Assembly (NCBI RefSeq): GCF_002027545.1
Contig: NZ_MXAN01000056.1
Location: 1 to 34,567 of the forward strand
Reading direction: 5' to 3'
From: Moraxella lacunata
Lineage (GTDB): Bacteria; Pseudomonadota; Gammaproteobacteria; Pseudomonadales; Moraxellaceae
DNA: 34,567 nt
Shown: positions 15,899-24,997 of the stretch, in pieces
Layout of the letters: each line of letters starts with the position of its first letter
Numbering within the stretch: the stretch's first letter is position 1
The notes under the pieces: model-generated
Seen by the model: only the letters and a program-made list of their open reading frames with translations
Database searches by the model: none
What the model was told of the DNA's origin: nothing
Position numbers and translations under genes: made by a program

Positions 15899-16444
15899 TT
15901 AGTTGTCTCCATCTTGCGAGAAAAACAGCTCTAAATCCGTAATTTCTGTTTCTATATCGCTATAGAAAATATCTGTATTACCTTCATCATCAAGCTCTCC
16001 TTCGTATGTTATACCATCTATCTTTAATCTATATCTCAAAAATGGGGTAATATCATTATTTATTTCTCCAAAGTCGAACTTAATGCGTTTATCAAAAATT
16101 TTTGAACCACTCTTTTCCTTGTGATTCTTGGGCTGAGTGTTATAGCCATCATCAACCACTTCCCTAAAACTCGTCTGCGAATTCACCAGCTTTGGCGATG
16201 GAGTGCATTTGCATAGACATAGGTCGTCATTTAGGGCGGGCATTCGTCCGTTTACTTTGGTAGAGAGTCTGTCTTGGTTAGGGGTGATTTTACCCATAGA
16301 CTGGCAAGCAGGACACCAAACATCATCGCCGATATAGCTTTGTTCTTTACCATAGACTTTAAAAGATAGGGTATTGGTGGTTTTTTGGACGACACCGCCT
16401 GCGGTGGTGGTGTCACCCTCTAGGATGTAGTAACGCACAGTCAT
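15899..16444 (-). CDS. PAAR tip protein with TTR-like C-terminal domain
   Basis: An intact carrier of about 181 residues. The start is the ATG at 16444, aligning MTVRYYILEGDTT with the other PAAR gene; a GTG four codons earlier is also open. The PAAR part has DDVWCPACQSMGK, RLSTKVNGRMPALNDD and LCLCKCTPSPK. After the NSQTSF linker comes a TTR-like domain (LRYRLKIDGITYEGELDDEG). It sharpens the spike and probably binds the metallopeptidase that follows without a gap. It is the first gene behind the T6SS terminator and the complete template from which the truncated PAAR copies at 14412 and 12691 appear to derive. Confidence 0.88.
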   Translation of the reverse strand: MTVRYYILEGDTTTAGGVVQKTTNTLSFKVYGKEQSYIGDDVWCPACQSMGKITPNQDRLSTKVNGRMPALNDDLCLCKCTPSPKLVNSQTSFREVVDDGYNTQPKNHKEKSGSKIFDKRIKFDFGEINNDITPFLRYRLKIDGITYEGELDDEGNTDIFYSDIETEITDLELFFSQDGDN

Positions 16445-16459
16445 GATTTGTTTCACTCA

Positions 16460-16495
16460 CACAAAAACAAAATAGCAACCCCAAAGCAGGGTTGC
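16460..16495 (-). terminator. Rho-independent terminator closing the T6SS core operon
   Basis: On the minus strand GCAACCC, loop TGCTTTG and GGGTTGC form a perfect seven-pair stem, followed by TATTTTGTTTTTG. It lies 10 bases after the tssC stop and just before the PAAR gene. It should reduce read-through from the structural genes into the effector modules, which may then be expressed from a separate signal or by leak. Confidence 0.85.
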
Positions 16496-16505
16496 TAGAT
16501 ACTCA

Positions 16506-17993
16506 TCAATCCTTTCTTAGCGAAGGTAGTTTTGACACCAATCGCAAGGACACTGTCAATCCCTCAAGTTGATAGTGCGGACGCAAGAAAAACTTGGAGG
16601 TATAGAACCCTGGGTTGTCCGCCACTTCTTCCACAATCACCTCAGCTGCTGCCAAAGGTTTCTTGGCTTTGGTCTCTTGGGATGAGTTGACCGGATCGCC
16701 ATCGACATAATTCATAATCCAATCATTGAGCCAACGCTCCATATCCTCGCGTTCTCTAAATGAGCCGACCTTATCACGCACGATACATTTTAAATAGTGA
16801 GCAAAACGACAGCAAGCAAACAGATAAGGCAATCTGGCAGAGAGCTTGGCATTGGCTGTGGCGTCTGCATCATGATATTGGGTTGGTTCTTGTAGAGACT
16901 GTGCCCCGATAAAGGCGGCTAAATTAGAGTTTTTGCGATATACAAGTGGCATTAACCCATTGGCGGACAGCTCCGCCTCTCTACGGTCGCTAATGGCAGT
17001 CTCGGTTGGGCATTTTAAGTCCACACCACCATCATCAGTCTCAAAGGTGTGAGTTGGTAGGTTTTCCACCGTACCGCCAGATTCAACACCACGGATAGAA
17101 GTACACCAACCATACTCGCTAAATGAGCGGTTGATATTGACCGCCATGGCATAAGCGGCATTTGCCCATGCATACCCTTCGTGGTCTGATACCTGCTCTT
17201 CAAAGTGAAACTCATCAACAGGGTTACTGGCACTGCTATAAGGTGCTCTCACCATAAATCTAGGTAATGCCAACCCCAAATACCTAGCATCATCACTGGC
17301 TCTCAAGTTTCTCCATGCTGCATATTCTGTGTTTTGGAATATTTTGGTGATGTCTCTTGGATTTGATAACTCCTCCCAAGAATCCATCTGCATAAGGCTT
17401 GGATTAGCACCCGTAATGAACGGGCAGTGAGAAGCAGAGGATATCTTAGCAACCTCCGTCAAGATTTCAATGTCTTGTGGACTATGGTCAAAATAATAAT
17501 CTCCCACTAAGCAACCAAAGGGCTCGCCACCAAACTGCCCGTATTCCTCTTCATAGATTTTTTTGAATATTGGGCTTTGATCCCACATCACCCCTTTAAA
17601 CTTCTTGAGGTTGCGAGAGAGTTCTTTTTTGGTTAGAGGCATAACCTTGATTTTAAGCAGGTGATTGGTCTCGGTATTATTGACCAGATGATGTAGTCCA
17701 CGCCAAGCACTCTCCATTTGCTTAAATTCTTCGTGATGGATAATCTCATTGATTTGGTCGGATAGCTTTTTATCAATCTGAGCGATGATTGCTTGGATGG
17801 TTTGATAAGTATCCGATGAGTGCTTGACAGTGTTACCCAGTGCTTGGCGAGCCAATGTTTTTAGCGCACCTTGAACCGCATCTTCTGCTTGCTTGGATTT
17901 GGGTTTGAATTCTTTATTGACCAAAGCCTCAAAGTCGTTATCAAAAACGGTCTGAGTCTGGGTATGCGTTTGATGTTCGTGTTGCGTAGTCAT
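16506..17993 (-). CDS. tssC: T6SS sheath large subunit TssC (VipB)
   Basis: With TssB it builds the contractile sheath around the Hcp tube in the cytoplasm. The 495-residue length is typical. Family marks visible are EFKQMESAWRGLHHLV, ISSASHCPFITGANP, WRNLRASDDARYLGLALPRF and the C-terminal RPHYQLEGLTVSLRLVSKLP. The ribosome site AGGAGG sits just upstream of the ATG. It lies nine bases behind tssB and is the last gene of the core operon before the terminator. The call is firm. Confidence 0.98.
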   Translation of the reverse strand: MTTQHEHQTHTQTQTVFDNDFEALVNKEFKPKSKQAEDAVQGALKTLARQALGNTVKHSSDTYQTIQAIIAQIDKKLSDQINEIIHHEEFKQMESAWRGLHHLVNNTETNHLLKIKVMPLTKKELSRNLKKFKGVMWDQSPIFKKIYEEEYGQFGGEPFGCLVGDYYFDHSPQDIEILTEVAKISSASHCPFITGANPSLMQMDSWEELSNPRDITKIFQNTEYAAWRNLRASDDARYLGLALPRFMVRAPYSSASNPVDEFHFEEQVSDHEGYAWANAAYAMAVNINRSFSEYGWCTSIRGVESGGTVENLPTHTFETDDGGVDLKCPTETAISDRREAELSANGLMPLVYRKNSNLAAFIGAQSLQEPTQYHDADATANAKLSARLPYLFACCRFAHYLKCIVRDKVGSFREREDMERWLNDWIMNYVDGDPVNSSQETKAKKPLAAAEVIVEEVADNPGFYTSKFFLRPHYQLEGLTVSLRLVSKLPSLRKD

Positions 17994-18002
17994 GACGCCT
18001 CC

Positions 18003-18524
18003 TTAGGAATTATTATCTTCTGATGTGGCGTTTTTTGGCAAAGTTGCCAAAGATTGAAGTAGCTCATTGTCAGATAGAATCTTATCAATCAAATCTTCTG
18101 CCCCCGCCTTACCATCCATATAGGAAAGTAGATTTGACAACTCTGTTCTTGCATCCAAGAGTTGCTTTAATGGGTCAATTTTTTGTGCGATTTGCTCTGG
18201 TGAGAAATCCTCCATTTTTTCAAATTCCATTTCAATACCGAGCTGAGTCCCATCCTCTTCTAATCTATTAGCTACATTAAAAGCAACTCTAGGCTTGATT
18301 GATTTCATTCGGTCGTCAAAATTGTCCGCATCAATCTCCATGAATGCTCTATCGGCAATACTTGGCAATTCCTGCTTGCTTTTGCCTGCCAAGTCAGCAA
18401 ACACACCCATCACAAAGGGCAATTCTATCTTTTTTTCGGTGCCATACACCTCCACATCATACTCAATCTGAACACGAGGCGAGCGGTTTTTAGCAATAAA
18501 TTTCTGAGCGGATTTACTACTCAT
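18003..18524 (-). CDS. tssB: T6SS sheath small subunit TssB (VipA)
   Basis: The 173-residue partner of TssC; the two polymerise as the sheath. The pattern SKSAQKFIAKNRSPRVQIEYDV and LPFVMGVFADLAGKS is typical, as is the helical end used for ClpV recognition. The ATG has AGGAG seven bases upstream. The tssB-tssC order with a ten-base gap is standard. The call is firm. Confidence 0.98.
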   Translation of the reverse strand: MSSKSAQKFIAKNRSPRVQIEYDVEVYGTEKKIELPFVMGVFADLAGKSKQELPSIADRAFMEIDADNFDDRMKSIKPRVAFNVANRLEEDGTQLGIEMEFEKMEDFSPEQIAQKIDPLKQLLDARTELSNLLSYMDGKAGAEDLIDKILSDNELLQSLATLPKNATSEDNNS

Positions 18525-18551
18525 GTCATCTCCTATGGGTTTGACTTAGGT

Positions 18552-19583
18552 TTAATTAAATTCATCATCATTAGGCAAGGGTTGTCCCACCAAATTTTCC
18601 AATCTATCTAATGATTCTGGACTGATGTCTTTCATTATTTCATAAAAATTAAGATTCATCAATTTTTGAATGCGTCTGATAAATAGTGGTGCAGGATGTG
18701 AAGGTTCGTGCTTTTCAAAATACACATGAATCTTTTCAAGCAATAATTGCACATCCTCTCTTGAATTCACAGAATAGCTTGCCCAGTTCATCACAGGCAC
18801 GACAGATTCTGCTGTTTTTATGTCGTTCATCTTGGTTGGTGTAACATCTTGTCGCTCCAAACCAGACTCTCCTGATTGGCTTAGTAAATCCAAAATCTTT
18901 TGAATCAACTGCTCGGTAGGCTCAAATTTTAGACCACTTATCTCATATTTTTCAAATAGTGCCTTGATTGCCAATATGAGCACGCCCGCCTCTTTTAGCT
19001 GGCTTATGGGCGAGTGCCCATCTTCGGAGGCAACAGACAAATCAATGACCAGCCTTTGAATGCCTCCAGCATATAGTGACTCATCATAGCTCTCCAAGAA
19101 AGCCTCTATCTCTTTTACCGTATGAAACTTTCCTGACAATCCATTTTTAACCAAAGGGGCATTTCTTAGGTCTTTTAAGATACCATCAGGAGCGAAGAAC
19201 AAAGACAGTGCATTCACCCGAAAATCAGGGTCATAATCACCATCTTCATCAACAAGCTTTGGAAAGACATCCTCCCAATATTTCTCAAGATTACCCTTAA
19301 TGATAAACAACCCTTCTTTTAACCCCATAAGCCCATTTAGTACAATACCACTTTGAGTAAAATAACTCATGACAAGCAAATCTTTACTCTTATGCAGTAA
19401 AAGCTGATAACAAGACTCATAAATAGCACGCCAGTCCTTGATTCCAGCCTCAACCACCAAATCGCCATATTGTTGCTCTGGCTTGTCTTGTAGTAGGCTC
19501 ATCAAGTTTAAAAAATCGTCATCATACTCGATATTATGCCCTGCTACCTGCTCATCGTGCAATGGTGCCAAAAAGTCATCCAT
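18552..19583 (-). CDS. tssA: T6SS assembly protein TssA (ImpA-N domain)
   Basis: TssA primes baseplate, tail tube and sheath assembly. The 343-residue protein starts FLAPLHDEQVAGHNIEYDDDF, the typical N-terminal ImpA segment (PI-E.P.G....YDP.F). It also has DWRAIYESCYQLLLHKSKDL and GLMGLKEGLFIIKGNLEKYW, then the acidic DEDGDYDPDFRVNAL. The C-terminal region with PLFIRRIQKLMNLNF fits the short class of TssA. An AGGAGG ribosome site lies five bases before the ATG. tagF precedes it by nine bases. Confidence 0.93.
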   Translation of the reverse strand: MDDFLAPLHDEQVAGHNIEYDDDFLNLMSLLQDKPEQQYGDLVVEAGIKDWRAIYESCYQLLLHKSKDLLVMSYFTQSGIVLNGLMGLKEGLFIIKGNLEKYWEDVFPKLVDEDGDYDPDFRVNALSLFFAPDGILKDLRNAPLVKNGLSGKFHTVKEIEAFLESYDESLYAGGIQRLVIDLSVASEDGHSPISQLKEAGVLILAIKALFEKYEISGLKFEPTEQLIQKILDLLSQSGESGLERQDVTPTKMNDIKTAESVVPVMNWASYSVNSREDVQLLLEKIHVYFEKHEPSHPAPLFIRRIQKLMNLNFYEIMKDISPESLDRLENLVGQPLPNDDEFN

Positions 19584-19592
19584 CCAATCCTC

Positions 19593-20108
19593 CTAAGAAC
19601 TCATGATTAATTTACGATAAAGTGTACTATTTAACTGTGTGGAACTCAAACGCTCTGGGGCATAGCAGGCACTCTGCCAGACGCCTTCGTTTAATGGCAC
19701 TTCAGTTCTTTGCAAAAAATCTTCATAGCCATCCAACAGCTCACCATTATTCATATCTGCAAGCAACGAAATGTCGAAACTCGCCTGCCTAATGGCATCT
19801 TGACAACCATCCCTAATCAACATTAACGACCGCTTTTCATATTCATGAAACAACACAAAGGCGAACTCCCTGTGTCTGCTGTCATGACTCGCCAAAAAAA
19901 TACCTGAAATCTGAACTGGTAAGTCATGACCATCTATCATAAAAAAATACACGCTTGGTCTTTTGTGATTTTGCTTTAAAATCATCTCACCAAGCTGACC
20001 CCGCCCTCGAATCATCCAGTCAGTGATGGTCTTAGACCATAATGGCAAGTTGTGTGATGTTAGGAACTCGGCATGGTGAGGCAATTTACCATAAAATGAC
20101 ACTAACAT
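19593..20108 (-). CDS. tagF: T6SS-associated protein TagF
   Basis: A 171-residue member of the TagF/DUF2094 family, recognised by VSFYGKLPHHAEFLTSHNLP at the N-terminus, which parallels GWYGKLPxxGDF of known TagF. In Pseudomonas and Acinetobacter TagF represses T6SS activity after translation; a similar role here is inferred. It starts within the last codons of tssM (seven-base overlap) with AAGGGG upstream, so its translation is coupled to TssM. No phosphatase or kinase genes of the TagF pathway are seen in the window. Confidence 0.88.
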   Translation of the reverse strand: MLVSFYGKLPHHAEFLTSHNLPLWSKTITDWMIRGRGQLGEMILKQNHKRPSVYFFMIDGHDLPVQISGIFLASHDSRHREFAFVLFHEYEKRSLMLIRDGCQDAIRQASFDISLLADMNNGELLDGYEDFLQRTEVPLNEGVWQSACYAPERLSSTQLNSTLYRKLIMSS

Positions 20109-23100
20109 ACAAACCCCTTTAACTCACCAAGCAAAAAAGGATTTGTGCCAGAGATAGACTTAAACTCAATATGTACTTCATGTTTATCCAATTCAAAGGT
20201 TGCAATCACCCCTTTGTTGTCTTTGGTATTAATAATCCGACTTGCCTTATCCATCAATCTAAACACAGACCAATCACCTTTCACTTCCAAGCCATGACTT
20301 TGGTTATTAAAATCCATGGCTTTTAGAGTCATGCTTTTTTGTGTTGATGGCCAAGAGAGTTTGATGCTTTTTTGAGGTCCATGATAATAGGTGGTCTGCG
20401 TACCATCATAACTTACGGACAGCTCTTTAATGTCTTTATCCATCGCCATGATTTTCATCGTAAAATCCAATGCAGGGTTTTTGGAGCCCGCCAAAAATTT
20501 TGTATTAATTTTTTGGGCGTTTTGGTAATGTTTATGCCTATCCGAGCCTTCAAGTAGCGACAAAAAAGGGGTACTTAGTCGCTCATTCACCAAAATATTA
20601 CTCTGCAATGTCTGCATGAACAAACCCTCCGAGCCAAATACTTTAGCAAACTCTTGAAGCGATACCTCTTGAGGGGCTGATTTGTCAAAAGGATACTTTC
20701 CAGCGATTAAGCTTTCACAGCCTTGCCTGACATGAGCATCTTGTTGTTCAGCGATGGACAGCACCGTTTTTTTTTGCTCTTCGATGACGGCTTGTGCTTG
20801 CTCGTCTTTATAGGTTTGCTGATAGTCTTTGCTCGTTTGGGATATCTGCCCCACAAATTGGTCTAACATGGGTCTAAACGGGTCAGGCAGACGACTGACC
20901 TGAGCCTGATAGTTAATGACCGGTTTGTTATCAGGCATCAGTGCATCATTGTTTTGCATACTCATCTGCAATGCCACCAAATACACATACAGGTCATTGA
21001 TTGATTTGGCAATTTCATCCAACTGAGATGGCATGCCTTCACTGCTTTGGACTAATACATGAAATTGAGAAAAATGAGTTGCCACATCCTGCAGATAGCC
21101 TCTCATCTGAGCAGAAGTTTCGTTGGTCTTGGCGGTCTTTTTGGCCTGCATCACAGCTTCCTTGTCCTGCTTGACTTCCTGACCTGTGTTCGCCGTGACA
21201 TCATTGGCAACATCAGGTGTCGGCTTGGTAACCTCCTCCACAAGGTTGGTATTATCATAAATACCACGGATGATACCTGCCAAAGAGGAGTTTTTTTCTG
21301 ATAATTGCTTTGACATGACGATGGTTTGTTGTAAATTTTTTGGTTCTAACATCCTAATGTCTGCAATGTACTGTTGCCAATAGGTGATATAATCATTGGT
21401 GTATTTTTGATAAATATCTGACAACACCTGCTCTTTTGAGGCAAAAAAAGCATTGTTTGGCATGACCCAATTTTCTGTATTATAAAAATTATCTAGGCGA
21501 GTATTGACATAAGGCAAAAACAGATTCTGATAGCCATATTTTGTGTACAGTACTGGCATGGGAGAATTCAATGTCTTGCCACTTACCCTGCGAAATAAGC
21601 TTTGCGTGGCAGAACCGCCCATGGACACAAAAGATACGGACGGCATGCCTTTGGTGTCAAGAGTTTGGGTATATCCTATCAAATCGGCATAGACCACATT
21701 ACCAATATCCTGCCCTGCCAACATCTCTCGGGCTTTATTTATCATCGCCAAATCTTGGGGGTCGTTTGGCGTGATTTTTTTTTCAATCAATATTTGCTTT
21801 AACTGCTCAAAGTTATCAGCGTTTGACTCAAATGCTTCATTAGGCAAGTTGGATTGCACCCATCCGGCGATAAATTTGCCATCATAATGCTTATTATCAT
21901 AAAGCATGAGATAGGCTTTTAGATTTTGATATAGTCCCGCCAAAGAGCCTTGGGCGGTGTTATTTTTGAGCTTATCTTTGATGGTGGTGGAGATGAGTTC
22001 GTTCAAACTCTTCTCAACAAGCGAACGATATTTTTGTTGTGAGGTGGCATAAATCCTGTCATAATCATTTAGACCAACATCGCCCAAAAAACTTTTTTGG
22101 GTTAGCTCTGCTGATATGTCACGATTGGGGATAACCCTAACTTTGTTGGCAAAATCAAGTACTGCCAAGGCATTACCACCATCCACCGAGCTTGACATGG
22201 CATGAGCCTCTTGGGTGTTTTTCTCCACCTTATCAAGATACGCTGAGTTCTTGAAGAAAGCCTTGATAAAAATCACCGCACACGCAATGGTTAATGCCGA
22301 CAATAACAAGCACAACCCCCAATAAACCATTCTTTGCTTCTTGAGCCAAGAAGCATCCGTCCCTGCCAAATTGGACGTCTCCATCAAAACAAAATGGTAA
22401 AAATGATTAATAAAATAAGGCTTCGAACCAAACATTAAGCCGTTATTGTCTTGGATGTATTTGGATTGCAGTTGGTATTTGGGATTGGCATGAGCCATTT
22501 CCCCCATTTCCTGCTGAGCAGAACTGGTAAAATAAACCCCGCCCAAATGAAGCATGGCATCATATTTTGACAGATTTAGGAGTTTTTTGAGATAGCTTTT
22601 TAGGTGCGTGGTAAAGTCAGCAAATTCTGAGGCAAAAGACAATGCTAAATCCGATGGTTCATTCTGTTGATTGTTATATGCCACACTGTTAAATATATTT
22701 AACTCAATGGATTCTGCGATGTCGTCTAATTTTTTGGTGATGATATTTATCTTTTCTGCCGAATTATCGGACAAAACATCCAAAGTAATGCCAAATACCT
22801 TATTTCTATCCTCTTCGGTAAGATAATTAAAATACTGCCCAAAACCAGTGATGAGGTCAATTTTATTAATGACCACATAAAATGGGAAGCTGATGTTAAA
22901 TGTGTTTTGCACCTCTTGCAATCTAATTCTAAATTCGGACAGCTGGCTTTCTAGATACTGTTCATCATTTTTCATGATGTCGTCCGCCCCAATCATCAAC
23001 ACCAGTCCATTGATGGGTTGTTTGGTACGGCACCGCTTTAATAGATGGAGTAACTCCTGCCAGTCATCACTGTTTTTTGACTGATTGTCCTGCTCAACGA

Positions 23101-23671
23101 ATCTACCTGCTGTATCAATCAGTACCGCATCATCCGTCAAAAACCAGTCACAATCTTGTGTGCCTGCCAACCTAGAAGTATTCTCCACGGTGCCAATGGG
23201 GAATTTCAACCCCGAATTTAGAATGGAGGTGGTCTTTCCAACGCCTGAAGCACCCATCAACAAAAACCAAGGTTTTTGATAGATATAACCTTTTTTATCC
23301 GTAAATAGTCTTTGTACAAGGTTTTTATTTTGTGTATCATTATGTTTTTGCAAAATCAAATCCACCGAATTGAACTGTTCGGTGATTTTGTTTTTATTGA
23401 CTGCTTTATCATCAGAGGATAGGTCGCTAGCTTTTAGCTCTTCCATGACGTGTTTGTTAAGCTGTCTTTGTTTATACCATTTATAGGCATTTACCCCGAT
23501 TACCACCAGCACAATAAGGCAACTTAACAAGACTTTTACCCAAGTTGGCTCCAAAGGCTTCCATGTACCTATCTGAAGATAAGCACCCCCAAACCAAATC
23601 ATAGAGATTAGAGATACCGCCCCAAATCCACCCCATAGCATCCCAACATTTATCATCGATAAAAAGTTCAT
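20102..23671 (-). CDS. tssM: T6SS inner-membrane protein TssM (IcmF)
   Basis: TssM spans the inner membrane and reaches through the periplasm to TssJ, forming the trans-envelope channel with TssL. Two N-terminal helices lie at about 10-30 and 45-65, then a cytoplasmic ATPase-like domain with Walker A GASGVGKT (140-147). A third helix follows near 450-470 (YWGLCLLLSALTIACAVIF), then a large periplasmic part with the IcmF-related and C-terminal VasK domains. The length of about 1190 residues is normal. I prefer the ATG at 23671 preceded by GGGGTG; a GTG two codons earlier is possible. The gap to tssL is short and the stop overlaps tagF. Confidence 0.96.
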   Translation of the reverse strand: MNFLSMINVGMLWGGFGAVSLISMIWFGGAYLQIGTWKPLEPTWVKVLLSCLIVLVVIGVNAYKWYKQRQLNKHVMEELKASDLSSDDKAVNKNKITEQFNSVDLILQKHNDTQNKNLVQRLFTDKKGYIYQKPWFLLMGASGVGKTTSILNSGLKFPIGTVENTSRLAGTQDCDWFLTDDAVLIDTAGRFVEQDNQSKNSDDWQELLHLLKRCRTKQPINGLVLMIGADDIMKNDEQYLESQLSEFRIRLQEVQNTFNISFPFYVVINKIDLITGFGQYFNYLTEEDRNKVFGITLDVLSDNSAEKINIITKKLDDIAESIELNIFNSVAYNNQQNEPSDLALSFASEFADFTTHLKSYLKKLLNLSKYDAMLHLGGVYFTSSAQQEMGEMAHANPKYQLQSKYIQDNNGLMFGSKPYFINHFYHFVLMETSNLAGTDASWLKKQRMVYWGLCLLLSALTIACAVIFIKAFFKNSAYLDKVEKNTQEAHAMSSSVDGGNALAVLDFANKVRVIPNRDISAELTQKSFLGDVGLNDYDRIYATSQQKYRSLVEKSLNELISTTIKDKLKNNTAQGSLAGLYQNLKAYLMLYDNKHYDGKFIAGWVQSNLPNEAFESNADNFEQLKQILIEKKITPNDPQDLAMINKAREMLAGQDIGNVVYADLIGYTQTLDTKGMPSVSFVSMGGSATQSLFRRVSGKTLNSPMPVLYTKYGYQNLFLPYVNTRLDNFYNTENWVMPNNAFFASKEQVLSDIYQKYTNDYITYWQQYIADIRMLEPKNLQQTIVMSKQLSEKNSSLAGIIRGIYDNTNLVEEVTKPTPDVANDVTANTGQEVKQDKEAVMQAKKTAKTNETSAQMRGYLQDVATHFSQFHVLVQSSEGMPSQLDEIAKSINDLYVYLVALQMSMQNNDALMPDNKPVINYQAQVSRLPDPFRPMLDQFVGQISQTSKDYQQTYKDEQAQAVIEEQKKTVLSIAEQQDAHVRQGCESLIAGKYPFDKSAPQEVSLQEFAKVFGSEGLFMQTLQSNILVNERLSTPFLSLLEGSDRHKHYQNAQKINTKFLAGSKNPALDFTMKIMAMDKDIKELSVSYDGTQTTYYHGPQKSIKLSWPSTQKSMTLKAMDFNNQSHGLEVKGDWSVFRLMDKASRIINTKDNKGVIATFELDKHEVHIEFKSISGTNPFLLGELKGFVC

Positions 23672-23681
23672 TATCACCCCA

Positions 23682-24941
23682 TTATTGTATTGTGTTAATT
23701 TGCGTGCCTTCGGTATCTTTTAGCAATGGCGAACCTTCATCCAAATACACAATGATTTCTACTCTGCGATTTTTCGCTCTGTTTAATTCAGAATCATTAG
23801 GCAGTACAGGATTTTGGTCGCCTTTACCCTCAGAACGCACTCGAGAAGCATCTTCAATATATCTGAGCAAAATCTGCTTAACTGCATCCGCCCTTCCTTG
23901 TGATAGGTGCCAGTTAGAGGGGTAAGCCGAACTACTGATTGGTCTATCGTCAGTATAGCCTGAAACAATAATCTGACCATGGACGATATTTAGGGCTTGG
24001 CTCACACTTGCCAATACAGGGAAAAATCTATCTTCTATCTTGTCTGAGCCTGAGGCAAACAGCTCATCACCCAAGATGGTAATCTTGCTTGCTGTTGGTG
24101 TCTCACTGACCTCAATAAGCCCGCTTTCAATCTCATTTTTGAGTAGTGGTGTCAGCCTTCTTGGTTGTGTGCTTGCAACGGGCGTTTCTTGCTTGACGGG
24201 AATGGTCAGTGCTTGTATGGATTGATTGATGCTGTCTGTTCTGTTTGTAAGCTGATAATCAAAGATTTTATAAAGCCCCAATAACAGCAAACCAAAAGCC
24301 AGTGCCATCACCCAAATAGGCACCACCTTATTTCTAATACCGCTTAGCTCGCCTGCTGATGGCCTATCCATCAACAATGGCGATGAGGGCAATGACTTGT
24401 ATTTGGCGATGAGTTTTTCTAGCTCTTTTTTGAGGTTATGAATGCTGACCTGTCCATTATTGAGTACTTGATATTTACCCATATACCCAATAACCAAACA
24501 ATAGTACATAAACTCAATTAAGTTAAGATTCTTTTGGGGCTCTGCCTTGATTTTATCCAACATGGCAAAAAACTGCTCGCCACCCCACGTCTCACTATGA
24601 AACGTGACCAATAGACTGTTTGCCATCCACTCTTGATCCGCCCAACCATGCTTGGCGGCAAATTCATCAAGCAACGTGCATAAACAATATCTGGCAGCAC
24701 GAACCGTCTCATAACGCACACCCATGCCCTCAGACTGCTCTTCAAAAGCCTCAATCTGTGCTTTTAGATGTTTTAATACTTCTGCACTCCCTAGATTGCT
24801 ATAGTAGTACTTCATCTGAGAGGCTATCGCAAACAAGGGGATGGCTGATTTTACCAAAGGATTGCTGTCATCAGCACTGATAGAGGCACTCTGCTGACTG
24901 GATAATCCTGTCTCAATTTCTTCAAATCTGACCGCTTGCAT
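23682..24941 (-). CDS. tssL: T6SS protein TssL with fused OmpA peptidoglycan-binding domain
   Basis: A 419-residue DotU-family protein. The cytoplasmic N-terminal domain (to about 200) has RAARYCLCTLLDEFAAKHGW and TWGGEQFFAMLDKI, typical of DotU. A transmembrane helix at about 205-227 (PIWVMALAFGLLLLGLYKIF) follows. A periplasmic OmpA-like domain comes last, with SGYTDDRP and NRAKNRRVEIIVYL, the residues that hold peptidoglycan. This is the evolved TssL form, which anchors the complex to the cell wall without a separate TagL. The start has AGGAC upstream. Confidence 0.96.
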   Translation of the reverse strand: MQAVRFEEIETGLSSQQSASISADDSNPLVKSAIPLFAIASQMKYYYSNLGSAEVLKHLKAQIEAFEEQSEGMGVRYETVRAARYCLCTLLDEFAAKHGWADQEWMANSLLVTFHSETWGGEQFFAMLDKIKAEPQKNLNLIEFMYYCLVIGYMGKYQVLNNGQVSIHNLKKELEKLIAKYKSLPSSPLLMDRPSAGELSGIRNKVVPIWVMALAFGLLLLGLYKIFDYQLTNRTDSINQSIQALTIPVKQETPVASTQPRRLTPLLKNEIESGLIEVSETPTASKITILGDELFASGSDKIEDRFFPVLASVSQALNIVHGQIIVSGYTDDRPISSSAYPSNWHLSQGRADAVKQILLRYIEDASRVRSEGKGDQNPVLPNDSELNRAKNRRVEIIVYLDEGSPLLKDTEGTQINTIQ

Positions 24942-24997
24942 GATTTGTCCTGTTTAAATACATTATTATCACAACTTAACTTATCATGTCTGTTTAA

